Assembly (NCBI GenBank): GCA_938049325.1
Contig: CALICC010000315.1
Span: 1-21,139 of the forward strand
Direction: 5' to 3'
Source: an uncultured Ilumatobacter sp.
GTDB lineage: Bacteria > Actinomycetota > Acidimicrobiia > Acidimicrobiales > Ilumatobacteraceae
DNA: 21,139 bases
Position numbers and translations under genes: made by a program. The notes beneath the pieces were generated by a model, which saw only the letters and a program-made list of their open reading frames with translations, did not search any database and was not told where the DNA came from. This document shows positions 1-7,900 of the stretch, piece by piece; positions within the stretch are counted from its first letter, which is position 1; each line of letters opens with the position of its first letter.

Positions 1-243
1 ACGCGCGTTGGCTACATCGGTGTGATGGGGAGCCGCACCACACACGACAAGCGGGTCCAACGTCTCCGCGAGGTGGGGGTCGATGACGCGGGTCTCGATC
101 GGCTCATGTCACCGATCGGCCTCAACCTCGGCGCCCGAACGCCGGAAGAAACCGCGGTGAGCATCTGCGCCGAGATCATCGCCCGTCGCACCGGCAAGGG
201 CGTGCCCAGTCTGCGCGACTCCAGCGGGCCGATTCACTCCTAA
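1..243 (+). CDS. XdhC family protein, C-terminal part (5' end outside window)
   Basis: This is the C-terminal end of an XdhC/CoxI-type protein, which helps to insert or mature the molybdenum cofactor of molybdenum hydroxylases such as xanthine or CO dehydrogenase. The open frame runs from base 1 without a start. It shows the Rossmann-like XdhC C-terminal signature: the GVMGSR loop near its beginning, then SPIGLNLGARTPEE and an AVSICAEIIA helix, and stops at TAA 241-243. These motifs are typical of the last 80 or so residues of the family. MocA-like and CoxG genes about 1.8 kb downstream on the same strand support a molybdoenzyme context. The internal GTG at 22 lies inside the conserved domain and is not a credible start. 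Whether it serves CO dehydrogenase, xanthine dehydrogenase or another hydroxylase cannot be told from here. Confidence 0.9.
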   Translation, partial: TRVGYIGVMGSRTTHDKRVQRLREVGVDDAGLDRLMSPIGLNLGARTPEETAVSICAEIIARRTGKGVPSLRDSSGPIHS

Positions 244-262
244 CGGGCCGCAATGGTCGCAG

Positions 263-1054
263 CTAGTGCGATGCTGACTCGAGCGCGGCGACGCTGCATT
301 CGAACAGTTGCCACATGTTGCCGATCAGACGATCGGAGTTGAACGACGGCTGCCACACCGCTCCGGCCAGCACGTCGCTCACACAGAACGCAGCGCCGAG
401 ACGTACTCCGCGATGCGCAGCCACAGCGAAGAGTGCTGCTGCCTCCATGTCGACAGCGACGACACCTTGCGCCGCGTAGTGCCGGACTTCGTCGACGGTC
501 TCTCGAAACAATGCATCGGTCGTCCACGTCGAACCGGTCGAGGCCTCCAGTCCGGCGGCTGCGAAACGCTCGGTGATCTGCTCGGTCAGCCCGCGGTCCG
601 GGCGTGCTGGATCATCCGCGGGCAGATAGTGATGTGACACACCCTCGTCGCGAATTGCGCCATTGCACACGATCAGGTCTCCGACGGCAGCGTCATCAGC
701 CAGAGCGCCCGATGCTCCGATGCTCATGAACACGTTGCACCCGTACGAGATCAGTTCTTCGAACGTTGCGACAGCGGCCGGCGCACCGATACCGAACCCT
801 CCGACCACGCCGACGCGACCGTCGGTGCGGTCGAGCGCGTGAATGGTCTGCGCGAATCCTCCGACATCGAGCGGCGTCGTCGACTCGAACGTCTGCACTG
901 CGCTGAGCAGCTGCGGCTGATACGTCAGGACAATCCGCTCCGGAAGAGCGTCGGGCAACCGTGTGCCGAGCTCGTTGATGCGATGTTCGAGCAGCGCCTC
1001 AGGGGTGAGTACGGCGTCGCCGGACTGCTTGCCGGGGAAGTTCGGGAAGCTCAT
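263..1054 (-). CDS. Nucleoside phosphorylase (PNP/uridine phosphorylase family)
   Basis: This probably catalyses phosphorolysis of nucleosides to free base and ribose-1-phosphate in the cytoplasm. The 263-residue protein has the family length and landmarks in order: a G-G-F-G-I-G-A-P segment, the SIGASGAL phosphate/ribose region, VGDLIV followed by IRDEGVSHHYLP (a uridine-phosphorylase-like signature), and VDMEAAALFAVA, whose Met-Glu pair contacts ribose. The specific base is not predictable. I chose ATG 1054 (MSFPNF) over GTG 1072 because the residues between look unrelated to the family, but neither has a clear Shine-Dalgarno. It lies close downstream of the NlpC/P60 gene on the same strand (27 bases, or 8 with the upstream start), so the two may be co-transcribed. 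It runs against the flanking XdhC and MocA genes and ends 19 bases from the XdhC stop. Confidence 0.88.
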   Translation of the reverse strand: MSFPNFPGKQSGDAVLTPEALLEHRINELGTRLPDALPERIVLTYQPQLLSAVQTFESTTPLDVGGFAQTIHALDRTDGRVGVVGGFGIGAPAAVATFEELISYGCNVFMSIGASGALADDAAVGDLIVCNGAIRDEGVSHHYLPADDPARPDRGLTEQITERFAAAGLEASTGSTWTTDALFRETVDEVRHYAAQGVVAVDMEAAALFAVAAHRGVRLGAAFCVSDVLAGAVWQPSFNSDRLIGNMWQLFECSVAALESASH

Positions 1055-1080
1055 CCCCGAACTGTGACACACGGGGCGGG

Positions 1081-1773
1081 TCAGACGTTCGACGGATCGC
1101 CGAACGAGACCGAGTTGCGGCGGCTCGACGAAATTGTGTCGATCTCCACGGTGCGACCGGTTTGCACGGAGTGCACGATCGCGTCCTCGACGCCGAGGTA
1201 CAACATGACGTGTCCGGGATAGTGCACGAGATCGCCGGCCTCGGCGGTTTCGCGGGTGACACGCTCGGCTGACGAGATCTGGCTACCACTCTGGCGGAAC
1301 AGCTCGACGCCGGCGCCTGCCCACGCGTAGGTGGTGAGGCCCGAGCAGTCGAAACCTTCGCCTTCGACACTGGTATTGGTGCGGTACGGCACACCAACCT
1401 GGGTGAGCGCACCGAGCACCGCCCGCTGCTTCGCGATCGGCGCCGCACTCCATGCTTCGACCATGGCGAGTTCGTCGTAGCCCAGCTGCTGCGCGGTGTA
1501 ACGAGCCGTGATCGAGCGATGCCATGCCAGGTTCCGCTCGTCAGCGACAGAGCCAGAGTCGAGGTACGCCTCGAGCGCATCGACTGCCGCAGACGCCGCG
1601 GCGGTGACCTCGGCAGCCAACTCGTTGACCGGGAGTTCAGCAGATTGTGCCGAGACCGTTCCTTGGTCGAACGTCATCGTGGCGCCGAAGACGCCGAGCG
1701 ACGTCAGCGCAATGAGCGCGCCGGACAGCGAACGACGCGCAGCCCGGGCAGAAGAGGAGAAGATCGGTGTCAA
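1081..1773 (-). CDS. Exported NlpC/P60 peptidoglycan hydrolase
   Basis: This is a secreted cell-wall endopeptidase of the NlpC/P60 (C40) family, expected to cut stem peptides outside the membrane. Counting from TTG 1773, the catalytic Cys is residue 143 in FDCSGLT, the catalytic His is 188 in GHVMLYLG, and a third polar residue His 201 sits in IVHS. The N-terminus has arginines, then a hydrophobic run (SGALIALTSLGVFGA) and an AQSA signal-peptidase-like site. Between signal and catalytic domain there is an alanine-rich, probably helical stretch of about 80 residues. The frame also allows GTG 1812. I prefer TTG 1773 because GGGAAAA precedes it at ribosome-binding distance and it leaves a compact signal peptide; the GTG has no visible site. 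At about 230 residues it is a short single-domain member without LysM or SH3 repeats. Confidence 0.85.
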   Translation of the reverse strand: MTPIFSSSARAARRSLSGALIALTSLGVFGATMTFDQGTVSAQSAELPVNELAAEVTAAASAAVDALEAYLDSGSVADERNLAWHRSITARYTAQQLGYDELAMVEAWSAAPIAKQRAVLGALTQVGVPYRTNTSVEGEGFDCSGLTTYAWAGAGVELFRQSGSQISSAERVTRETAEAGDLVHYPGHVMLYLGVEDAIVHSVQTGRTVEIDTISSSRRNSVSFGDPSNV

Positions 1774-2023
1774 TTGTTTTCCCAACAGGTGTGATCGGTG
1801 GGGTCCCCGCACAAGTGCGTCGGAGACGATCCGTCGATGACAGCATCACGTCGATGCGTAACGGATCGGAAATATATCGTCATCCAACCGAAACACTTGA
1901 ACCCTCCTGGTGCGACTTTCGACACGAGTTCGACATCTGGGCCTGAGCAGGCGGTGCAAAAGTGTCATGATGCGCACGTGTGTAATTCACGCGAAACAAC
2001 CGCTCATCAGGCGTTTTGTCGCT
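1774..2023. promoter_or_regulatory. Divergent intergenic region between NlpC/P60 and MocA-like genes
   Basis: This 250-base gap should hold promoters for both directions. It contains a locally AT-rich patch around 1868-1880 (aaatatatc), which could be the -10 region of the minus-strand gene, but I cannot pair it with a convincing -35. Because ydaO-type c-di-AMP riboswitches often precede actinobacterial NlpC/P60 genes, I looked for their conserved GGGGAACC and GGGGTGA boxes on the minus strand and did not find them. No small ORF here has both a start and a ribosome binding site. Confidence 0.35.
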
Positions 2024-2632
2024 GTGGGTGACCAACACGTCACCGCGGTGTTACTTGCCGCCGGCGCCGGATCGCGGTTCACCGGACCCGGGCACAAATT
2101 GTTGGCAGAACTTCCGTCAAACACCACGCGACCGGCTGAACGCGTCGTCGACCGGGCACTCGCGGCTGTTGCCGGAGCCGAGGTGGACGACATCATCGTC
2201 GTGACGGGCCTCCTCGATGCCGGCCAGCTCGGGCTCGATGCTTCGCAACCGTTCACCACACTTCACAACCCCCGCTGGGCCGATGGACAGATGACGTCGG
2301 TCCAGGTCGGGCTCACCGCGGCCAGCGCGTCGGGGGCGGATGCTGTGGTCGTCGGTCTCGCCGACCAACCGGGCATCACCAGCCAGGCGTGGAACGATGT
2401 CGCCGGCCGCGTCGGAGCCGATGCGCCGATCGCAGTGGCCACCTACGACGGCACGCGCGGCAATCCGGTCGCGATGCACCGCACGATGTGGCACCTCCTG
2501 CCACGCAGCGGCGATGCCGGCGCGAGGAGCCTGATGAGGATTCGCGGTGACCTCGTGGTGGAGGTATCGTGCCAAGGTCAACCCCAAGACATCGACACGG
2601 TGGAGGATCTGCAGCAATGGCAGAACAACTGA
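2024..2632 (+). CDS. MocA-like molybdenum cofactor nucleotidyltransferase
   Basis: This is a NTP_transf_3/MobA-like enzyme of the MocA (CTP:molybdopterin cytidylyltransferase) group, which adds a nucleotide to molybdopterin for xanthine- or CO-dehydrogenase-type enzymes. From GTG 2024 the 202-residue protein has the nucleotide-binding LLAAGAGSRF at 10-19, the conserved Lys 25, and LADQP at 112-116 in place of the usual GDQP metal/nucleotide motif. A later TRGNPV segment matches the family's RGHPV/RGNPV motif. The frame is open upstream to 1910, but that sequence is not family-like, and GTG 2024 sits about ten bases after AGGCG. XdhC upstream and CoxG immediately downstream (16-base overlap) strongly support a molybdoenzyme role. 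CTP versus GTP specificity is inferred from context only. Confidence 0.85.
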   Translation: MGDQHVTAVLLAAGAGSRFTGPGHKLLAELPSNTTRPAERVVDRALAAVAGAEVDDIIVVTGLLDAGQLGLDASQPFTTLHNPRWADGQMTSVQVGLTAASASGADAVVVGLADQPGITSQAWNDVAGRVGADAPIAVATYDGTRGNPVAMHRTMWHLLPRSGDAGARSLMRIRGDLVVEVSCQGQPQDIDTVEDLQQWQNN

Positions 2633-3294
2633 TCAATGAGTTCACGGTGAATCGACCGATCGAAGAGGCCTGGCCCATCATCACCGACGTCGAGAAGATC
2701 GCGCCGTGCCTCCCGGGCGCCGAGCTCCAGCAGGTGTCACAAGATCCCGATCGCGGCGAGGTCTACAGCGGCGTCGTCAAAGTCAAGCTGGGCGCCATTT
2801 CCACGCAGTTCAAGGGCGACGCCTACTTCGTCGAACAAGACGACGAGAACCACCGCGCCGTCATCAAGGGCAAGGGCCGCGACACGGGCGGCCGCGGTAA
2901 CGCCTCGGCCGACATCACCGCCCAAGCCGAGAGCCTCTCCCCGACGAGCACGCGCTGCGTGGTCACCACCGATCTCCACATCACCGGCAAGGTCGCACAA
3001 TTCGGACGCGGCATCCTCGGCGACGTGAGCTCGAAGCTGATCGAGCAGTTCGCGGTCAACCTCAACACGTTGATCGATGAAGAAGGTGTCGGCACGACCG
3101 AGACCCCCGCCAGCGACCCGGCTCCCGGCTCCGACACCGACGCCGCCGAAGCCAAGGTGCGCAAGATCAACGGCCCGGCGGCCGAACCGATCGACCTGAT
3201 GGGCGTGAGTGGCACCTCGGTCGTCAAGCGTGCCGCCCCGGCACTCGTGGCCTTCCTCATCGCGCTCTTCCTGCTTCGTCGCCGACGGAGCTGA
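2617..3294 (+). CDS. coxG: CoxG-like SRPBCC protein with C-terminal membrane anchor
   Basis: This is a CO dehydrogenase subunit G (CoxG) family protein; CoxG recruits CO dehydrogenase to the membrane, and relatives act with other molybdenum hydroxylases. The 225-residue protein starts with an SRPBCC fold of about 150 residues: FTVNRPIEEAWPIITDVEKIAPCLPGA is cut here to its key pieces FTVNRPIEEAW and CLPGAEL, followed by VKVKLG and a KGKGRDTGGRGNA region. A Pro/Asp-rich linker follows, and then a hydrophobic anchor (PALVAFLIALFLL) ending in RRRRS, which would keep the tail in the cytoplasm. ATG 2617 is preceded by GGAGG at good spacing inside the end of the MocA gene. The stop overlaps the next start as TGATG. 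Binding partners would be encoded outside the window. Confidence 0.88.
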   Translation: MAEQLINEFTVNRPIEEAWPIITDVEKIAPCLPGAELQQVSQDPDRGEVYSGVVKVKLGAISTQFKGDAYFVEQDDENHRAVIKGKGRDTGGRGNASADITAQAESLSPTSTRCVVTTDLHITGKVAQFGRGILGDVSSKLIEQFAVNLNTLIDEEGVGTTETPASDPAPGSDTDAAEAKVRKINGPAAEPIDLMGVSGTSVVKRAAPALVAFLIALFLLRRRRS

Positions 3295-3779
3295 TGGACG
3301 ACCGCGAGCGCGTCGAGGCGCTGCTGGGGCGACCTCCGAGAGGAAGTTTCGACGTCATTGTTCGAGATCACAGCGGTGATCCCGTCGTCGTCCGCAACGC
3401 GCCGTTTCTCGACGACGGCACGCCGATGCCCACGCGCTACTACCTCGTTGGCGCAGCGCTCGTGAAAGCGGTCAGTCGCGTCGAAGCAGCGGGAGGCGTC
3501 GATGAGGTCGAGGCCGAGCTCGACGACGAGGTCATCGCCGAAATTCACCGACGATACGAACTCGAACGCGACGCAGCGATCGGCGCTGATCATGTGGGAC
3601 CACGCCCCTCGGGCGGCGTTGGCGGAACACGGGTCGGCGTCAAGTGCCTCCACGCTCACGTCGCGAACCACCTGGCGACCGGCAACGACCTCATCGGCCG
3701 ATGGACGTTGGAGCGTGTCCCGCCCACAACACCGGGCGTTCCCACCGAATTCGATACCGAAGCGGACGGCGCAAGCTGA
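3294..3779 (+). CDS. DUF501 domain protein
   Basis: This belongs to the DUF501 family, found mainly in actinobacteria and of unknown biochemical function. The 161-residue protein is typical in length. It shows the RYYLVG segment, then VSRVEAAGG, and the characteristic GVKCLHAHVANHLATG near residues 114-129, with the Cys-x-His-x-His cluster suggestive of metal or phosphate handling, which I infer and cannot prove. It starts within the CoxG stop (TGATG) and ends in the same way in the next gene, so translation of the three is probably coupled. In many actinobacteria DUF501 lies immediately before a Ppx/GppA phosphatase gene (for example Rv1025-Rv1026 in Mycobacterium tuberculosis); that order is kept here, with a reduced partner. 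Confidence 0.88.
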   Translation: MDDRERVEALLGRPPRGSFDVIVRDHSGDPVVVRNAPFLDDGTPMPTRYYLVGAALVKAVSRVEAAGGVDEVEAELDDEVIAEIHRRYELERDAAIGADHVGPRPSGGVGGTRVGVKCLHAHVANHLATGNDLIGRWTLERVPPTTPGVPTEFDTEADGAS

Positions 3780-4282
3780 TGGCGGTCGACGCACTGTTCG
3801 TCACGGTCGGCGACGAGGATGTCACGATCGAACTCGCTGACGAGGGAACGTGGACGCTCCCCATCGGCGTGCGGACGGTGGTCGACGATCAGCTGGAGCG
3901 CGCCGACCGGCCCGCTCCGGAACAACTCACGAACGCACTCGGCATCGTGTCCGACCATCTCGACGACGTCGTACGCGAGTCCCCGGTCGTCGCAGCGACA
4001 CCGACGGTGATCGCTCGCGGGCCGCACGTCGACGCACTCGCACGAGTCGAGCTCGGCCTCGACAGCGTTCCCGCCGACTACGTGCTCCAACGCAGCGATG
4101 CCGACGACGTCTTTCGAACGCTCGTCTCGGAGCCGATCTCCGAACGAGTCCACAATCCCGGTCTTCGACCCGACGAAGTCGAGACCATCATCGCCACCTG
4201 CTGTGTTGTACTGGCGGTGATGCGCCGCCTCGAACTCACCTCGATCGGCATCAGCGCTCACCAACCGGGGGGTGCGACCTAG
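3779..4282 (+). CDS. Half-size, degenerate Ppx/GppA-like protein (C-terminal domain only)
   Basis: This 167-residue protein resembles only the second half of a Ppx/GppA exopolyphosphatase/guanosine pentaphosphatase. It begins where domain II of that family begins. VGDEDVTIEL occupies the place of the phosphate loop DIGGGSTEL; LPIGVR matches the usual SLPIGVVRLTE; RADRPAPEQL matches the S-D-P-P-T-x-E-L stretch; and the end (NPGLRPDEVETII, VVLAVMRRLELTSIGIS) matches PGxxPxRADVILAGALILLAVMERL in outline. The glycine/serine residues of the phosphate loop are gone and there is no domain I, so polyphosphatase activity is unlikely. Position after DUF501 is where a full Ppx/GppA normally sits. Start ATG 3779 overlaps the DUF501 stop. 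It might be a non-catalytic regulator or a decaying gene, but the frame is intact and coupled, which argues for use. Family assignment is my reading of motifs, not an alignment score. Confidence 0.7.
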   Translation: MAVDALFVTVGDEDVTIELADEGTWTLPIGVRTVVDDQLERADRPAPEQLTNALGIVSDHLDDVVRESPVVAATPTVIARGPHVDALARVELGLDSVPADYVLQRSDADDVFRTLVSEPISERVHNPGLRPDEVETIIATCCVVLAVMRRLELTSIGISAHQPGGAT

Positions 4283-4917
4283 TGGCGCTGCGTCATCCGT
4301 CTCGCGTGCCTGCCCCGGTCCGGCTGTACGGCAGTCGCATCATGATGCGACCGCTCGCGGTCAACGACTTCCGAGCCTGGAGCGAGGTCCGCCGACGCAA
4401 CGACGAGTGGCTGACGGTGTGGGAGCCGAGTCGACTCCCTCATCAGCCCGATCCGACCACCGACAAGTCGGCGTTCGCATCTCGATGCCTTCAACGCGAT
4501 CGTGACCGTGCCACTGGCACCGCGTACCAGTTCGGGCTCTTCGTCGACCAGCGCATTGCCGGCGAAGTCAACTTGAATCACGTGATTCGTGGAGCGATGC
4601 AGTCGTGCACCGTCGGGTATTGGATCGACGAGTTGCACGCCGGCAACGGCTACACGGTCGAAGGCGTGGCGCTCGTGCTCCAGTTCGCGTTCGAGCAGCT
4701 CAACTTGCATCGCGTCGAGATCTGCATCGTCCCGCGCAATTTCCGCAGCCGCCGCATCGTCGAGAAGCTCGGCATCCGAGAAGAGGGCGTCGCCGAGCGA
4801 TACCTCGAGATCAACGGCACGTGGGAAGACCACATTCGATACGGCATGACGAGTGAGGAGTGGCACGAACGCCGCACCGACATCGTCGCGACGTGGATCA
4901 ACCCGCCGATTCGCTGA
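4282..4917 (+). CDS. GNAT N-acetyltransferase, RimJ/RimL type
   Basis: This is a GNAT-fold acetyl-CoA-dependent acetyltransferase of the RimJ type, whose best-known members acetylate the N-terminal residue of ribosomal protein S5; the actual substrate here is unknown. Starting at GTG 4282 (overlapping the TAG of the previous gene by one base) it is 211 residues long. It shows MRPLAVNDFRAWSEVRRRN at the N-terminus, GEVNLNHVIRG in the central strand, GYWIDELHAGNGY at the acetyl-CoA site (a variant of GYWxxxxxxGxGxxTE), and then RVEICIVPRNFRSRRIVEKLG and RYLEINGTWEDHIRYG. These are all family landmarks. It is the last gene of the overlapping plus-strand string. There is no strong terminator after it, only an imperfect hairpin before the next gene. 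Confidence 0.88.
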   Translation: MALRHPSRVPAPVRLYGSRIMMRPLAVNDFRAWSEVRRRNDEWLTVWEPSRLPHQPDPTTDKSAFASRCLQRDRDRATGTAYQFGLFVDQRIAGEVNLNHVIRGAMQSCTVGYWIDELHAGNGYTVEGVALVLQFAFEQLNLHRVEICIVPRNFRSRRIVEKLGIREEGVAERYLEINGTWEDHIRYGMTSEEWHERRTDIVATWINPPIR

Positions 4918-4954
4918 CTCTCATCGCACCTCTGTCACCGTTGAGCCGTTGAAC

Positions 4955-4991
4955 CCCGCTCACGCCCGTGGGAGAGTGGTGAGAGCGGGAG
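4955..4991 (+). promoter_or_regulatory. Hairpin partly covering the ribosome binding site of the next gene
   Basis: CCCGCTC at 4955-4961 is the exact reverse complement of GAGCGGG at 4983-4989, and a second short pairing (CAC with GTG) can extend it inside. The right arm includes the first bases of GGGAG (4987-4991), the apparent ribosome binding site of the GTG start at 4995. Folding would therefore reduce access to the start. It could equally be a weak end signal for the preceding gene string; no T-run follows. Confidence 0.35.
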
Positions 4992-4994
4992 AAA

Positions 4995-7900
4995 GTGAAC
5001 GGTGAGATGACAACGACGTCTTCGACGACCCACTACCAACTGAGCGACCGGTACACGGGGGACGTCGGCACGGTGTTCATGACCGGCATCCAGGCATTGG
5101 CCAGGCTGCCGATCGAACAACTACGCGCCGACCGAGCAGCCGGGCTCCACACCGCCGTGTTCGCATCCGGCTATCAGGGATCGCCGCTCAGCGGCCTCGA
5201 CCAGGAGTTCGCCCGGGCGAGTCGGGCCGTTCCCGACGTTTCGTTCATCGTGGCGCCGAACGTCAACGAAGAACTCGGTGCCACCGCCGTGATGGGAAGC
5301 CAGCTGGCCAGCGAGCAACCCGACGCAACCCACGATGGCGTGTTGGGGATCTGGTACGGCAAAGCGCCCGGCCTCGATCGAGCAGGCGATGCGATTCGAC
5401 ACGGCGTGTACGCGGGCGCATCCCAGCACGGGGGCGCACTGGTCATCGTCGGCGACGACCCCGGCGCGAAGAGCTCGACGGTCCCGTCGAGCTCCGATCT
5501 CGGGCTGCTCGACCTACACCTTCCGCTGTTCTACCCGGGCGACGTCCAAGACGCCCTCGACCTCGGACGCCATGCGATTGCGATGAGTCGGTTGAGTGGC
5601 CTCTGGACGTCGCTCAAAATCGTTGCATCGGTCGCCGACGGATCGGGCACCGTCGATGTGTCGCCCAGCCGCCTCGAGATCGTCGTCCCTGACATGAACA
5701 TCGATGGCGCACCGCCGGTGCACCGTCCCGACAGCCGTCTCCTTCCGCCGCACAACATGGCCATCGAGCGCGACATTCGCACCGTCCGCTTCGAGCGAGC
5801 GCGCCGCTATGCGGCGGCAAACGACATCAATCGGGTCACGGTCAACCCGTCCGACGCCTGGATCGGGATCGTGGCGTGCGGTGTGACGTACCACGAGACT
5901 CGAGAGGCGCTCCGGCGCCTCGGCCTCGACACCGACGAAGACGTCAGCAACGCCGGCATTCGCCTGATCGAGTACCGGCTGCCACTCCCCTTCGACAGCT
6001 CCCTCGTGAGCGCCTTCGCCGACGGACTGGACGAGATCTTTGTCATCGAGGAGAAGAATCCGACGCTCGAACTGTTCGTGAAAGACGCGCTCTACGGCGC
6101 TGCGACGCGGCCGACCGTCGTCGGAAAGCACGACGACGACGGCGCGACGCTGATACCCAACTACGGCGTCGTCGTGGCGGACGTGATCGAGCCGGCACTT
6201 CGTCGGCGACTCAGCGACCGCCTCGGCGAACGGCTGCGACCTCCTCCCCAGCCGCCACGCGAGCGCCACCTCATTCCGCTCACCGTCGAACGATCGCCGT
6301 ACTTCTGCTCGGGGTGTCCGCACAATTGGGGCACCAAGGTGCCAGACGACGTACTGGTCGGCGCCGGCATCGGTTGTCACACCATGACGCTGCTCATGGA
6401 TGACGACCAGGTCGGCACGACCGCCGGGCTGACGCAGATGGGTGGCGAAGGTGCGCAGTGGATCGGCATGTCGCCATTCGTCGACCGCAACCACTTCATC
6501 CAGAACCTCGGCGACGGCACCTTCTTCCACTCAGGACAATTGGCGATTCAAGCCGCGATCGCGGCAGGGGTGAACATCACCTACAAACTGCTCCACAACG
6601 GAACGGTGGCAATGACGGGAGGTCAAGACCCGGTCGGCCAACTCGGCGTCCCCGAGATCGCGAGCATTCTGATCGGGCACGGGGTCCGCCGCGTCCTCAT
6701 CACGACCGACGACACCGACAAGTACCGAGGTCGATCGCTGCCACGCGACGACGCAGGCGACGTGCAGGTTTGGAATCGGGACCGCATCGTCGAGGCACAA
6801 GAACTCCTGGCCGAGGTCGAGGGGGTGACCGTGTTGATCCACGACCAAGCGTGCGCGGCGCAGTCGCGACGTCTTCGCAAACGCGGCCAGTCGCCAACAC
6901 CAGCCCAACGCATCGTCATCAACCACCGCATCTGCGAAGCCTGCGGAGACTGCGGTGTCGTGAGCAACTGCCTGTCGGTACAGGCGATCGATACACCGCT
7001 CGGGGTGAAGACCACGATCGACCAAACGACCTGCAATCTCGACTACTCCTGCATCGGCGGCGACTGTCCGAGCTTCATGGTCGTCGAGCCCAGCGAGGCC
7101 GACACGCTCCGAACCGATCAGCGCGCACCGACCGACTTCGCCGTCCCGGTTCCGCGAGTCGCCACCGACCATGTCGACATCCGGATCGCCGGGATCGGTG
7201 GCACTGGAGTGGTGACGGCGGCTCAGGTCATCGCAACTGCGGCCATGCTCGACGGCTATGACAGCCGCGGCCTCGATCAGACCGGTCTTTCTCAGAAGGC
7301 CGGGCCGGTCGTCAGCGACCTGCGGCTTGCCACCGAGATGCCCCCGCACTCGAACCTGCTGGGTGAAGGAACGGCCGATGTGCTGCTCGGCTTCGATCTC
7401 CTCGTCGCGGCAAGCGATCGGACCCTGGCAACGTGCGAGGCGAACCACACGATCGTCGTGGGCTCGAGCACACCCACACCGACGGGGTCGATGATCGGGC
7501 ACCCCGAACGCATCGCGCCGACGGTCTCGGAACTCCGTGACCGACTCGATCAAACGAGTCGAGCCGATGCGACGCGTCTCGTTGATGCGGGCCAACTGAT
7601 GGAGTCGCTGCTCGGCAACGCCACCACCGCCAACGTCTTCGTCATCGGTGCCGCAGTGCAGTACGGCGCACTTCCGATCACTCCGGACTCCCTCGAGCAG
7701 GCACTCCGTCTCAACGGTGTCCACGTCGAGGCCAACCTCGATGCGTTCCGCTGGGGTCGCGCGTGGATCGAGTCACCCGAGATGGTGGAGGGAGCCGCCG
7801 CACAGCACCTCGCCCGAACCCCAACCGTCGAAGTCGATCCGCTACCTCGGGCGCTCGCGCACCGCGTGACCGACTTGCCGCTCTCGCGAGCGGACCGCGA

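Noticed and set aside
633..639. Further TGTCACA boxes (minus strand at 633-639 and 1063-1069, plus strand at 2735-2741) as additional ECF41 promoters
   Set aside because: None has CGTC 16 bases downstream, and two are inside coding sequence.
1774..2023. Possible c-di-AMP (ydaO-type) riboswitch before the NlpC/P60 gene
   Set aside because: This is a common position for it in actinobacteria, but the conserved GGGGAACC and GGGGTGA boxes are absent from the minus strand of the leader.
6929..7066. Unusual Fe-S cysteine spacing in the indolepyruvate oxidoreductase
   Set aside because: The CxxCxxCx5C block followed by Cx5Cx4C is the normal pattern of the single-chain fused enzymes, so it is not a degenerate ferredoxin domain.
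5514..7724. Two long minus-strand open frames (338 and 397 residues) opposite the indolepyruvate oxidoreductase
   Set aside because: They are antisense mirrors of a GC-rich gene with strong third-position bias; they show no recognisable domain and no ribosome binding site, and the plus strand carries a complete known enzyme.
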